Source: an uncultured Vampirovibrio sp.
GTDB lineage: Bacteria; Cyanobacteriota; Vampirovibrionia; Gastranaerophilales; Gastranaerophilaceae
Direction: 5' to 3'
Length of the DNA stretch: 64,000 nucleotides
Assembly (NCBI GenBank): GCA_910579975.1
Contig: CAJTWU010000005.1
Coordinates: 1-64,000 of the forward strand
Position numbers and translations under genes: made by a program. This document shows positions 8,367 to 17,733 of the stretch, in pieces (the first letter of the stretch is position 1; each line of letters opens with the position of its first letter). Below the pieces are notes generated by a model, which searched no databases, was not told the DNA's origin, and worked only from the letters and a program-made list of their open reading frames with translations.

Positions 8367-9134
8367 ATGTTTTTAACAAAATCCCCAAATAAAAAGCATA
8401 AATCACTCAATCTTTTAGGAGCTATTCGTATTAGTAATAGTTCGTTTTTTGTATTCAAAAATAACGAAGGACATATTTCCCTTAAGTCCGGTAAAGAAGA
8501 GCATGTACAGCGTGCAGCTGTTCAGAATATGATTGATTTGAATCCTTATGTAACAAAGCTTTTGCATAGTTATAGAATTAAACCAAGTATTGATACAAAG
8601 ACATTAAAAGAGCTTGCCGGAGGACATATGAATGAAACCTGTAATGTAGCTATAGGTATTTATTCTGAACTTTGCGAAAGCCTTAAAATAAATATTGATA
8701 AAGAAATAATAAAAGAAGCTTCAATGCTTCATGATTTAGGGAAGGTTCTTATTCCTTCAAAAATTCTTAATAAACCCGCAAAACTTAATGCTAAAGAACG
8801 TGAAATTATGAATATTCACTCAACTTTAGGTTATGAACTTTTGAAAACTCAGAATATTAAAGAAGAAACTCTGGATTTAGTTAAATATCACCACCAAAAT
8901 TTAAAACATTCAGGTTATCCAAGATTAGTTGAAGGTCATACTCCATCAGATATCGGGGTGCAAATAATTTCAACAGCCGATAAATACAGCGCATTAAGAG
9001 AAGCAAGAGTTTATAGAAGAAAACTCTCCAAAATAGAATCCCTCCTCATTCTATATAAAGAAGTTTTGGAGGGAAAAATTCACAAAGATATTTTTAAGGC
9101 ACTTGTTGAATATGCACGCAAGTTTGATGCTTAA
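8367..9134 (+). CDS. HD-domain phosphohydrolase, HD-GYP-like
   Basis: Likely metal-dependent phosphohydrolase, possibly acting on a cyclic dinucleotide. The HD pair is in EASMLHDLGKVLIPSKIL (about 115-132), followed by HSTLGYELL (about 151-159), and HHQNLKHSGYP (about 175-185), a near match to the HD-GYP signature HHExxxGxGYP. The Glu of HHE is Gln here, so c-di-GMP activity is uncertain. A further Asp lies in STADKYSALREAR. The first 60 residues are unassigned. The start is weakly supported (AAGAAGAG directly before ATG). It ends 4 nt into the convergent repeat-protein gene. Confidence 0.82.
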   Translation: MFLTKSPNKKHKSLNLLGAIRISNSSFFVFKNNEGHISLKSGKEEHVQRAAVQNMIDLNPYVTKLLHSYRIKPSIDTKTLKELAGGHMNETCNVAIGIYSELCESLKINIDKEIIKEASMLHDLGKVLIPSKILNKPAKLNAKEREIMNIHSTLGYELLKTQNIKEETLDLVKYHHQNLKHSGYPRLVEGHTPSDIGVQIISTADKYSALREARVYRRKLSKIESLLILYKEVLEGKIHKDIFKALVEYARKFDA

Positions 9135-10333
9135 ATGTCGTCGCCCCAAGCACTTTCTAACATGCCTTTATCGTTAAAATGGAAACATTTTAAGGTTCTA
9201 TCATCGTTTTCTTCACGATAATATGTAGGATTTCCATTATCTAGAGACAAGTATTTTTTATAATTGTCTTTTTCGTAATCAACTGTTACAAATCCATCTT
9301 CATATGATTTTGTTGTTTTAACTGCACCGTCTTCGAAGTTTTCAACAATTGTTGTACATTTGTTTTTTACTTCCATAGTTTTATTACCGTCTTTGATGTA
9401 GGTTATATTACCTTCTGGAGAGTAATTATAAATCAAATCGCCGGCTGTAACTGATTCCAGGCTTCCATTTGAATAAAATGTTTTTTCACCTTCAATTGAC
9501 TCAGGATAAACTGATGTATCGGCAGGTGTGATATCAGTATCGCTAAGAATTTCTCGACCCATATTGTTTGGTAAAACTTCTGATTTTGTTTGTCGAGAAG
9601 AAATAACTGCACCATTGTAGAAGTTAACTATTGATTCAGTTTCTGCACCTCTGAAATTTTTATGTTCATATACAGATATTAATTCTTTATTTTTATTGAA
9701 TTCATAATCCCGGCCAAAATGTTCACCTTTTGTGCTTTCATAAACACTATAATGTCCGTTTTCAAAGTTGTATTCAATTTCTTGTTTTAAACCACGTTCA
9801 TTGGTGATACTTTTACTAGCATATGAAGGTTTCCCGTCTTTATAAGTAGTTTGTCTGAAACCATTACCTGTTGCAGGATCATATTCATTTACGCTCATAT
9901 TAGTATATTTGCCGTCTTCGATTTCATTTCTTTGTTCTTTAATAACATTTCCTGTTTTTTTATCAATTGTAGTGATTGAGTCAATCATGTTATCAAATTC
10001 TGTTGAGGCATGATAAATAACGGTAGTGTTACCAACTCTATTTACAATTGAATTTAATTTGCCATTTGAACCGTAAATTTTCTCACCTTCAATTGAGCCA
10101 ATTGCATCAGGTTGGATAACTGTAGGCAAAATTGGTTCAACATCTAAAACACTTTTATCAAATGTCATAACATTTGGTTTATTATAGTTCGCTAAAGCTT
10201 CTGCTCCCTTAAAACTTACGATGTTATCAGGTACTGTAACAGTTTCAGTTTCGCTTTGTGTTTCTTTAGCTTTAAACGCCGGTTTAAACTGAATGTTTTG
10301 TATTCCTTGCGCGAAATTAATTTTGTTAATCAT
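9131..10333 (-). CDS. repeat protein with N-terminal Phe-motif tag
   Basis: Not a named family. After a Phe-motif N-terminus (IQFKPAFKAK near residues 14-23, DNIVSFKGAEAL near 37-48), the body is built of about a dozen imperfect 20-30-residue beta units. Typical are SIEGEKIYGSNGKLNSI and, later, SIEGEKTFYSNGSLESV, with many D/N-G turns and Tyr/Phe strands. This resembles the MORN-variant/YwqK antitoxin-type hairpin repeats seen by eye. No signal peptide and no catalytic motif. The tag matches those at 17734, 30378, 37194, 44192 and 47073. Confidence 0.78.
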   Translation of the reverse strand: MINKINFAQGIQNIQFKPAFKAKETQSETETVTVPDNIVSFKGAEALANYNKPNVMTFDKSVLDVEPILPTVIQPDAIGSIEGEKIYGSNGKLNSIVNRVGNTTVIYHASTEFDNMIDSITTIDKKTGNVIKEQRNEIEDGKYTNMSVNEYDPATGNGFRQTTYKDGKPSYASKSITNERGLKQEIEYNFENGHYSVYESTKGEHFGRDYEFNKNKELISVYEHKNFRGAETESIVNFYNGAVISSRQTKSEVLPNNMGREILSDTDITPADTSVYPESIEGEKTFYSNGSLESVTAGDLIYNYSPEGNITYIKDGNKTMEVKNKCTTIVENFEDGAVKTTKSYEDGFVTVDYEKDNYKKYLSLDNGNPTYYREENDDRTLKCFHFNDKGMLESAWGDDI

Positions 10334-10402
10334 TGAGATACTCCATACATTTACTACACTTTTATTTTCTATTAAAACTCGAAAATGTAAAAAATTGCGT
10401 AA

Positions 10403-10436
10403 TTGTTACACATTGTTAAATTTTTTATATTATAAT
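10403..10436 (+). promoter_or_regulatory. candidate pheT promoter
   Basis: TTGTTA (10403-10408), 17 nt, TATATT (10426-10431); an overlapping perfect TATAAT lies at 10431-10436. Either would give a leader of about 20-30 nt carrying the GAGGTAGG ribosome-binding site. Confidence 0.45.
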
Positions 10437-10464
10437 GGGGATAATAAAGAGTGAGGTAGGAAAA

Positions 10465-12939
10465 ATGCAAGTTTCATTAAACTGGTTAAATGAATTAGTT
10501 GATATTAAGGATATTGATGTAAATCAAATCGCTCATGAACTTACTATGAGCGGATTAGAAGTTGAAGAAGTTGAAGAAGTAAAATCAAAATTTACTAATA
10601 TAATTACAGCGAGAATTGAAAAGATTGATAATCATCCAAATTCAGATAGATTACATTTGGTTACGGTTAACACAGGCTCTGCTCTGAAAACAGTTGTTTG
10701 CGGCGGGCAAAATATTGCTGTTGGTCAAGTTATTCCTTATGCTTCTGTTGGAAGTAAGGTTCTTGATAGAAAAACAGGTGAGATGTTTGAACTTACTCCG
10801 GCAACTATTCGCGGGGTTGAGTCTCAAGGTATGCTTTGTTCTGATGATGAGCTTGGTGTTGCTGATAGAAACTATCAGGAAGAAGATGGGATTTTAATTC
10901 TAAACAGATTATTCCCTAATGTTGGTTTAGGTTTGAATGTTGAAGATGTTTTAGGGTTTGAAAAAGATTTTATTATTCATACTGCTCCGACTGCAAACCG
11001 AGGAGACCAAATGTCTGTAATTGGTATTGCAAGAGAATTATCAGCTTTATTTAATCGTCCGATGAAGTTTGAATATGCAAAAGCTGTTGATAAAAAAGCA
11101 GATTTTGAAGTTGAGATAAAAGATACAGATGTATGTAAATACTATTCAATCGGCGTGTTGAAAAATATTACAATCAAGCCTTCTCCGGACTGGATGCAAA
11201 AAAGACTTGCTGCTTCAGGAGTACGAGCTATTAACAATGTAGTTGATATTACTAATTATGTAATGCTTGAATATGGAACTCCTCTTCATGCATTTGATTA
11301 TGATAAATTAAACGGATATCTTTGTGTTAGACGTGCTCAAGAAGGTGAAACTCTTGTAACCTTAGATGAAGTGGAAAGAAAACTAACAAATGATACAGTA
11401 TTGATTGCTTCAAAAGAACATCCTGTATGTTTAGGCGGAGTATTTGGCGGTGCTAATTCTGAAATTGATGATAATACTAAGAATTTAGCACTTGAAGCAG
11501 CATATTTTACAGCTTCTGCTAACAGAAAAAGCTCAAGAAGTGTTGGTTATAAATCCGATGCTTGTTCAAGATTTGAACGCGGTATTGATATTGAAGCTGT
11601 TAAACCGGCATTATTTAGAGCTGTTGAGCTTCTTGAAAAATATGCGGAGGCAGAGTTTGTTGGTTCAGTTGAAACAGGTATTAATAAATTAGAACCAATT
11701 GAAATTACTCTAAGATATGCACAGATAAAACGAATTTTGGGATGTGAAATCGAAACTGAAAAATGTCTTTCTATTTTGGAAAACTTAGGGTTTGAAATTC
11801 TTGGTAAAAATGAAGCGGCTTGTAAGGTTTTGGTTCCTTCGTTTAGGGCTGGTGATGTTACAAGAGAAATTGATTTGATTGAAGAGATTTCAAGAATAAA
11901 CGGTTATGATAAAATTACACCGACTTTGCCTAACAAATCTAACACAGCAGAAGTTTCACAGGCAGAAAGAGTTATTAATAAAGTTCATAACTTAATGCTT
12001 GGTGCCGGTTTGAATGAATTGCAAACATCTTCTCTAATTGGTGAAGGTTTGTTGAAACAGTTTAATATGACTTATGATACTGAAAATGTTGTAAGAGTTG
12101 AATGTGCTGCAAGTGAAGAATTTTCAATGCTAAGACAAACACTTATTGCAAGCTTGTTAAACTGTTTGAAATACAATTATGACAATGGTCAAAGAGATTT
12201 CTGGGGTTATGAAATCGGTAGAACATATATAAGAGTTGCTGTAGGTGATGAGAAAAAATCCGGAGTAAAAGAAACTTTAACTCTTGGAGGTATTATTTCT
12301 GGTAATATTCAAAATTCATTATGGCAAAATACCGGTGAAGTTGACTTCTATACAGTGAAAGGTATTGTAGATAAAGTCCTTGAAGAGTTTGGTGTTACAA
12401 GAAGAATTAAGTTCCAATTGTTAGCAGACTCTCCTCTTGCAGACTCGCATAAATCACTTCATCCATACAAAACAGCTGTTTTAACTATGCTTGGTAAAAA
12501 ACCGGAAGTTATTGGTTATTATGGCGAAATTCATCCTGAACTTAAAGATAAGATGAAGCTTAATCAAAATGCATATTTATTTAAGCTTGATTTAGATATG
12601 CTTATTAGTGCAGTTAATGAAAATACAGTTCGTTACAAAAAATTGCCTCAGTTTCCTGAAGTACAAAGAGATTTGGCGATTATTGTTCCAAAAACAACTT
12701 CTTGGGATGAATTGAAAAATGTTATTAAAAAAGGTGTTGATAATAAAATTTTTACAGGCTGTGAGGTTTTTGATGTTTACGAAGGTGAACATGTTGCTGA
12801 AGGATTTAAGTCTATAGCATTTAGAATAAGCATGCAAGATGCTAACGCAACATTGACCGATGAAACAATTGAAGCACAAATTGCAAATGTTAGGGCGGTA
12901 TTGAAAAAGTCATTGCCTGATATTTCATTCAGAGAATAG
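10465..12939 (+). CDS. pheT: phenylalanyl-tRNA synthetase beta subunit
   Basis: Beta chain of the alpha2-beta2 PheRS. Domains in order: N-terminal MQVSLNWLNELVDI; tRNA-binding OB fold (ITARIEKIDNHPNSDRLHL, about 40-60); B3/B4 editing domain (WMQKRLAASGVRAINNVVDI and TNYVMLEYGTPLHAFDYDKL, about 243-285); B5; a catalytic-like core; C-terminal anticodon-binding FDX domain (QFPEVQRDLAII). Length 824 aa is normal. ATG 10465 is chosen because GAGGTAGG lies 5 nt before it and the homologous N-terminus starts there. No pheS is adjacent, so the alpha subunit is encoded elsewhere. Confidence 0.97.
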   Translation: MQVSLNWLNELVDIKDIDVNQIAHELTMSGLEVEEVEEVKSKFTNIITARIEKIDNHPNSDRLHLVTVNTGSALKTVVCGGQNIAVGQVIPYASVGSKVLDRKTGEMFELTPATIRGVESQGMLCSDDELGVADRNYQEEDGILILNRLFPNVGLGLNVEDVLGFEKDFIIHTAPTANRGDQMSVIGIARELSALFNRPMKFEYAKAVDKKADFEVEIKDTDVCKYYSIGVLKNITIKPSPDWMQKRLAASGVRAINNVVDITNYVMLEYGTPLHAFDYDKLNGYLCVRRAQEGETLVTLDEVERKLTNDTVLIASKEHPVCLGGVFGGANSEIDDNTKNLALEAAYFTASANRKSSRSVGYKSDACSRFERGIDIEAVKPALFRAVELLEKYAEAEFVGSVETGINKLEPIEITLRYAQIKRILGCEIETEKCLSILENLGFEILGKNEAACKVLVPSFRAGDVTREIDLIEEISRINGYDKITPTLPNKSNTAEVSQAERVINKVHNLMLGAGLNELQTSSLIGEGLLKQFNMTYDTENVVRVECAASEEFSMLRQTLIASLLNCLKYNYDNGQRDFWGYEIGRTYIRVAVGDEKKSGVKETLTLGGIISGNIQNSLWQNTGEVDFYTVKGIVDKVLEEFGVTRRIKFQLLADSPLADSHKSLHPYKTAVLTMLGKKPEVIGYYGEIHPELKDKMKLNQNAYLFKLDLDMLISAVNENTVRYKKLPQFPEVQRDLAIIVPKTTSWDELKNVIKKGVDNKIFTGCEVFDVYEGEHVAEGFKSIAFRISMQDANATLTDETIEAQIANVRAVLKKSLPDISFRE

Positions 12940-12945
12940 ATTCCC

Positions 12946-12977
12946 AAAAAAAGGCACCTTACAAGGTGCCTTTTTTT
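12946..12977 (+). terminator. terminator of pheT
   Basis: GGCACC / GGTGCC stem extended by A and T runs around a TTACAA loop, ending in seven T. Confidence 0.9.
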
Positions 12978-12981
12978 GCAA

Positions 12982-13007
12982 TAAAAAGCCAGAACGTTTG
13001 TTCTGGC
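12982..13007 (-). terminator. terminator of the GH13-like gene
   Basis: On the minus strand GCCAGAAC-AAAC-GTTCTGGC is followed by TTTTTAT. It faces the pheT terminator, so two back-to-back terminators insulate the convergent genes. A 13-nt direct repeat TTACTTAATCGTA (13019-13031 and 13034-13046) lies just beyond, upstream of this hairpin on the minus strand. Confidence 0.8.
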
Positions 13008-13070
13008 GTATCCCATTATTACTTAATCGTAGTTTACTTAATCGTAAATTTATACTCCTAACGTAAAAAG

Positions 13071-15332
13071 TTATTTAATTACTGTGAAGAACTTGAATTC
13101 AGCCGGCATAATCTTACCGAATGATAAAGAATTTGTTGCAGCAACAAACTTTTCTTCTAAATAATCTGTTCCATCAAACCTAAATTCTGAAACAATTGAA
13201 TAATCACAAGAAAGTTCAATTGTCTTATCAAAAACTTCGTGGCCTTCTTTTGTAACATTATTTCCATCTTCACAGAATTTTTCACTTGGAGAGTTATAAT
13301 TTGCAATAACTAAAATAGAGTTTTTAATACCCTCTTTTTGTATCATCCAAGCTACAAATCCATCATCATCCTGTCTGATAATGTGTGCTTCACCATCTGT
13401 AATCAAAGATGAATTTTTAGCAAATCTATCAATAGCATCAAATTTTGAGAAGAAATCATAGTCTTTTTCTCTTTTCATTGAGATTTCAGAACCAATAGCT
13501 GCTTCAATGCCCCCATTGGTAAATGATTCATCTCCGTCTACATACATAACCGGTCTTTGAGCAAGTTTGCCGCCCGGTAAGAACTTGTATTTAAACCATT
13601 TGAATAATGCACCTTCTCTTCCTAATTGTGCCGGATATCTATCAATTGCTTCAAATTCACCATCTTGATTGTTGTATGTTTTCAATATTGATAGCGGGGT
13701 TGATTTTTTAGAAGTTGAATTATAATTTGCCAATGTCAAATTATCTTCTGCAATTGCTTCTGGAGTTTTATAGCTTTGAGAAACAATGTCATTACCCCAA
13801 AGAATATCAAAATTCATATCTTGGTGGTATTCTTTGTAGAAATTATCCCATAGCATATATTCTGCTAAAGTTGCGAAATATGGAATTTTTTCTTTCATTG
13901 CAGAGTTTAGCATACTTAGCACCTTCCTTGGTGCTCTGTAGCTAATTGGTGTGCCATTGTTTTCAGAAACTTCATCTACAATGTGGTCAATGTGGTCTAC
14001 TCTGAAACCATCAAAATTATAATCTTCTTGAAGATTTTTCATATAATCAATAAAGAATTTTACTACATCATTATTGAATTTGCCGTTTTCAAGGCATACA
14101 AAATAGTATGGAGTTTGGCAATCTAAATTGGCAAAATGAGTTACATCTTCACCATCAAATTTATAGTGTTTAAATGTTGGATAACTTGCTCCATCACTCA
14201 TTCTATCAAATACGGGAACACCGGCTGAACACCAAGCACCGCCCGGAGCAGGCCACATTCCTTCAGAAATTAATGCTCCAATAATCTCGCCCTGGTTCAA
14301 GATTTCATTTTCAGACATCTTTTTACCGCGAGTATTATTAGCGACTTTATTGATAATGTTTTTTGCTTTTTTATGAAGCTTATCTTGGATACTCTTTTCT
14401 AACATAGAGTTTGAAAGGAATATTTTTGTATCTTTTATTAAAGTATCAATTTCATTAAAAATATTTTGATAATGTTCTGTTAAATCACCATAGCTTTCGC
14501 CCTTTAATGATTTTTTGTAAATGCCGCTAACAATTGCTAAATCATCTTGTGAATACTTGTCTTTTAAAGAGTCTGCGGTCGAGTCGACATTTTTAGATAA
14601 CTCTGTAATTAAAGCATTGATGTCAAACCATCTTGCACAATCCGGAGTAGTTAGAACAATTTTTGAAAATCTTCCTGTTTGTGGAAGTATATCATAGATT
14701 ACAGGATGTCCGGCAAGCTGGGTTAGTTGAATAAAAGTTTTAACTTGCTCATCAGCATTCAAACCGGTTTTTTCAAAGAGTACTTTGTCTTCTAAGTTAG
14801 GGCTTACACAACTTGCTGTAGGAAGATATGCACATCCAAACTCACGCGGGTGAAATGGAATTAAATACATTGTTGTTCCAAAAATATTGTTGGATTTATT
14901 TCCTGTAGGAAGAATAAGAAGTTCTCTTAACCAATCCATAAATGTGCCATTTTTGCTGTCTATATTACCGTTTCCAAGAGCAGCAAGATTGATTAATTTA
15001 ATATTATGTCCTTCCTTTTGAAACCAGTTAGAGTTTTTTACATTATTTCTTGCAAGAGTACTCGCTTTATCAAATTCAAACTTTCCATCTTTGAAAACAC
15101 CTTCTACTTCCCATTTTGATTCAAGAGCAAAAAGAACCTCTGCATTGGATAGTTCTTCTAATGCTTTGATTTGTGGATAAGGAAGGTATCCAAATTTGCT
15201 CATAGTTGATTTTAAGAAATCTTTTCTTTCATCAGAGATTGAATCAAATGAATACATTTCTTTAAGTTTAGAGTAAAACTCATTTATGCTCTCACTAGCA
15301 GAAGTTTCCTTCTTGAACAGAAAATCTAACAT
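13071..15332 (-). CDS. GH13 alpha-amylase superfamily protein, cytoplasmic
   Basis: Probable alpha-glucan-active enzyme. The (beta/alpha)8 core has region II FDGFRVDHIDHI (about residues 436-447, nucleophile Asp) and a likely region III Glu in ATLAEYMLW (about 485). Region I is unusual: PVIYDILPQTGRF lacks the usual DxxxNH. Region IV is not clearly an HD pair. There is no signal peptide. The first 90 residues are helical and unassigned, and the C-terminus ends with a beta domain. Substrate cannot be read from sequence. Together with the starch-synthase-like and other GH13 genes here it suggests intracellular polyglucan turnover. Confidence 0.8.
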   Translation of the reverse strand: MLDFLFKKETSASESINEFYSKLKEMYSFDSISDERKDFLKSTMSKFGYLPYPQIKALEELSNAEVLFALESKWEVEGVFKDGKFEFDKASTLARNNVKNSNWFQKEGHNIKLINLAALGNGNIDSKNGTFMDWLRELLILPTGNKSNNIFGTTMYLIPFHPREFGCAYLPTASCVSPNLEDKVLFEKTGLNADEQVKTFIQLTQLAGHPVIYDILPQTGRFSKIVLTTPDCARWFDINALITELSKNVDSTADSLKDKYSQDDLAIVSGIYKKSLKGESYGDLTEHYQNIFNEIDTLIKDTKIFLSNSMLEKSIQDKLHKKAKNIINKVANNTRGKKMSENEILNQGEIIGALISEGMWPAPGGAWCSAGVPVFDRMSDGASYPTFKHYKFDGEDVTHFANLDCQTPYYFVCLENGKFNNDVVKFFIDYMKNLQEDYNFDGFRVDHIDHIVDEVSENNGTPISYRAPRKVLSMLNSAMKEKIPYFATLAEYMLWDNFYKEYHQDMNFDILWGNDIVSQSYKTPEAIAEDNLTLANYNSTSKKSTPLSILKTYNNQDGEFEAIDRYPAQLGREGALFKWFKYKFLPGGKLAQRPVMYVDGDESFTNGGIEAAIGSEISMKREKDYDFFSKFDAIDRFAKNSSLITDGEAHIIRQDDDGFVAWMIQKEGIKNSILVIANYNSPSEKFCEDGNNVTKEGHEVFDKTIELSCDYSIVSEFRFDGTDYLEEKFVAATNSLSFGKIMPAEFKFFTVIK

Positions 15333-15439
15333 ATTTTCTCCTTGAATATTTGTGATTGTTGAATGTGATTTTTGTATATAAGGATAATATCATGCTCATA
15401 TATTTTTTACAAACATTCAAGGAGAAATGTTAAGAAATG

Positions 15440-16054
15440 TTAATAACGATTGTATTTTGAAATATTGTCTTTTTTTGCAGTGTTGTAATCTGCTTTTTTA
15501 TCATTGAGCTTTCCTGGATTACGAATATATGCTGCTGTTAAAGGATCACCGGGTTTGATGTTAAGAGTTGAAGCATCAATAATAAATCGAAATCTTCCGG
15601 GTTTTCTGCAATTACTACTATATGTGCATCGCCCCTTTTTATTATTCATTAAATCAACAACGATGGTTCCATAGCCTCTATCCGGATCTTCTACAATCTC
15701 TACAATCCAATGATTTCCATCAACGGTGTCAAATTGAATTCCTCTGGGTGAATTTGATAGACTACTTTCTACGGCATTAAGCTGATTATAAACAAGATGA
15801 GGATAATCATTTCCATCAGTTAATACGCCGGCCCATCCCATGCCTTCATTAATTCCCTGATCCTCTTGCCAAACAGCTTTATTTTCTTTTATTTCGTTAT
15901 TAATATCACCAATGATTTTATATGTTTTTAAAACTGCAATCTTATCTTTATCCGGTATAAGATTATTTAATAATGGAGTGGAAATTGCAGCTACAACACC
16001 GACTATTCCTAATGCAATAATTACTTCCATTAAAGTAAATCCGAATTTTTTCAT
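15440..16054 (-). CDS. type IV pilin-like / pseudopilin protein
   Basis: Class III (prepilin) signal: MKKFG|FTLMEVIIALGIVGVVAA, with the Gly-Phe cleavage site and Glu at mature position 5 that a PilD-type peptidase recognises. The hydrophobic alpha-helix (about residues 6-26) anchors it until assembly. The C-terminal body of about 170 residues has two Cys in GRCTYSSNCRK that could form a disulfide, and basic/Tyr-rich ends. It stands alone, with no pil or gsp genes nearby, as is common for accessory pilins. GAGG precedes the ATG. Confidence 0.88.
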   Translation of the reverse strand: MKKFGFTLMEVIIALGIVGVVAAISTPLLNNLIPDKDKIAVLKTYKIIGDINNEIKENKAVWQEDQGINEGMGWAGVLTDGNDYPHLVYNQLNAVESSLSNSPRGIQFDTVDGNHWIVEIVEDPDRGYGTIVVDLMNNKKGRCTYSSNCRKPGRFRFIIDASTLNIKPGDPLTAAYIRNPGKLNDKKADYNTAKKDNISKYNRY

Positions 16055-16082
16055 CTCAAAACCTCTTTTTATTAATTATGAA

Positions 16083-16091
16083 ATTATATCA
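16083..16091 (-). promoter_or_regulatory. extended -10 promoter of the pilin gene
   Basis: Minus-strand TGATATAAT (TGn-TATAAT), about 30 nt upstream of the pilin ATG. No good -35 is seen, consistent with an extended -10 promoter. Confidence 0.5.
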
Positions 16092-16136
16092 TATAAGCTA
16101 TTTTATGTAGTCATTTATATGAATTATATTAAGTAC

Positions 16137-16164
16137 TTGATTTTTAAAATTTACGGAGCATAAT
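16137..16164 (+). promoter_or_regulatory. promoter of initiator tRNA
   Basis: TTGATT (16137-16142), 16 nt, CATAAT (16159-16164), about 42 nt upstream of the tRNA. Confidence 0.5.
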
Positions 16165-16205
16165 AGAAGTGTCGAGGGAGTTTCCTTGATATGACAATTT
16201 AATAT

Positions 16206-16282
<77 letters not shown>

Positions 16283-16285
16283 TTT

Positions 16286-16322
16286 AAAAAGGATGGAATT
16301 AATTTTAATTCCATCCTTTTCT
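16286..16322 (+). terminator. terminator after tRNA-fMet
   Basis: Stem AAAAGGATGGAATTAA with its complement, ending in TTTT, directly after the tRNA. Confidence 0.85.
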
Positions 16323-16344
16323 TATACAATACGGGGTAGTGTTT

Positions 16345-17004
16345 ATGTCTGATGAAATAAAAAAAACTTCTAAAAAAGCAGCTTCTTCAAGAGAGCAAAA
16401 GTTTTTTAATAAATGGAGACGTTTGTTTCAGTATTTGGTTACTCATGTCTTTTATATGATTAGATTTAAGCTTGTTTATAGGCTTGAGGTTCAAGGAAAA
16501 GAAAATATTCCTGAAACAAATGAGTTCATTGTAGCTGCAAACCATCTTTCAACTCTTGACCCGCCTCTTATGTGTGCTGTTATGAACAGACCTGTAGCTT
16601 ATATGGCAAAAAAAGAATTGTTTGAAAATCCTTTTATGAGATGGTGGTTAAATTGGCTGGGTGCTTTTGCTGTAGATAGGGAGCATTTAGGTGTTTCGAC
16701 TATTAAAACAGTTTTAACCATAAAAAAAACTGAGTGGGTTCTGGGTATTTTCCCTCAAGGAACTCGTCAAGAACCGGGTACTATAAGTAATATTACAAAA
16801 GGTTTTGCTTCTCTTGCAAAAAGCACTAAATGTGGAATTTTACCTATAGGTATTGTTGGTACACAAGTAGCAAAAAGAATTCCTTTTAGTGGAAAAATTA
16901 TAGTAAAAATAGGAAAACTTATTCCATATACTGATAATGTTGATGATATGGTTAGGCTTTGGATTAACGAAATTCAAGATTTGACAGGATATAAGTACGA
17001 ATAA
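16345..17004 (+). CDS. 1-acyl-sn-glycerol-3-phosphate acyltransferase (PlsC family)
   Basis: Membrane-associated acyltransferase of phospholipid synthesis (lysophosphatidate to phosphatidate). The block I motif is NHLSTLDPP (H-x4-D), block III is GIFPQGTR, and PIGIVG matches block IV. A basic N-terminus precedes a short hydrophobic stretch (LFQYLVTHVFYMIRF). ATG 16345 is preferred over an in-frame GTG six bases upstream. The next gene, 31 nt downstream, encodes a paralogue of the same length; together they look like a tandem duplication with possibly different acyl specificity. Confidence 0.9.
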   Translation: MSDEIKKTSKKAASSREQKFFNKWRRLFQYLVTHVFYMIRFKLVYRLEVQGKENIPETNEFIVAANHLSTLDPPLMCAVMNRPVAYMAKKELFENPFMRWWLNWLGAFAVDREHLGVSTIKTVLTIKKTEWVLGIFPQGTRQEPGTISNITKGFASLAKSTKCGILPIGIVGTQVAKRIPFSGKIIVKIGKLIPYTDNVDDMVRLWINEIQDLTGYKYE

Positions 17005-17035
17005 TATAAATAATTTTTAACTATTGGATAAGAAT

Positions 17036-17689
17036 ATGGCAAAAAATTATAATAAGAGATGTGAAAAAGATTACGGTTTTTGGAGAAAGTTATATTACAA
17101 GATTTTTATTTATTTTGTAGTAATCCCTACTGCGAAACTTATGTATAATTTAAAGGTTGAAGGAAAAGAGAATATTCCTAAAAAATCTAATGTTATTTAT
17201 GCTGGAAATCATGTTTCTTACCTTGATCCACCTTTAATTGCGGTATCAGTAAATGCATATATAGCTTTTATGGCGAAACAAGAATTGTTCAATGATGATA
17301 ATAAACTTTTACGTTTCCTTGTGCATACATTGGGTGCTTTTGCTGTAAATAGAGAAAAACCAGAACTTGCTACATTTAAAACTGTAAAAGCAGTTTTTAA
17401 TACTCCTTGGTCTCTTGGAATTTTTCCTCAAGGAAGAATAGTTAAAGAACCCGTTATTGAAAATGTTACAAAGGGTTTTACATTGTTTGCTAAAAAATTT
17501 AATGCAGATGTTATTCCTGTAGCGGTGTGTGGATTTGACGGCTATGCTAAAAAAATAGGCGAAAAACACATTACTGTTAAAATTGGTAAACCGATTTCTT
17601 ATACTTTAAGTGAAGATGAAATGCTTTTAGAATGGGCAAGACAGATTTCAGAAATGACGGGCTTTGAAAATAAAGTAACAATTTCTTAA
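17036..17689 (+). CDS. 1-acyl-sn-glycerol-3-phosphate acyltransferase (PlsC family), paralogue
   Basis: Second PlsC-type acyltransferase. NHVSYLDPP gives the catalytic H-x4-D, FPQGRI is block III, and VIPVAVCGFD block IV. A hydrophobic N-terminal segment (LYYKIFIYFVVIPTAKLMY) suggests membrane association. It resembles the preceding gene throughout (VEGKENIP, FMAKQELF, LGAFAVNRE). ATG 17036 is used; an in-frame TTG lies 12 nt upstream. Likely cotranscribed with its neighbour. Confidence 0.9.
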   Translation: MAKNYNKRCEKDYGFWRKLYYKIFIYFVVIPTAKLMYNLKVEGKENIPKKSNVIYAGNHVSYLDPPLIAVSVNAYIAFMAKQELFNDDNKLLRFLVHTLGAFAVNREKPELATFKTVKAVFNTPWSLGIFPQGRIVKEPVIENVTKGFTLFAKKFNADVIPVAVCGFDGYAKKIGEKHITVKIGKPISYTLSEDEMLLEWARQISEMTGFENKVTIS

Positions 17690-17733
17690 CAAAATAACAA
17701 AAAATAATATTTACATTATTTAGAATTGGTATT

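Noticed and set aside
13019..13046. Tandem 13-nt repeat as CRISPR-like array
   Set aside because: Only two copies and no spacer structure.
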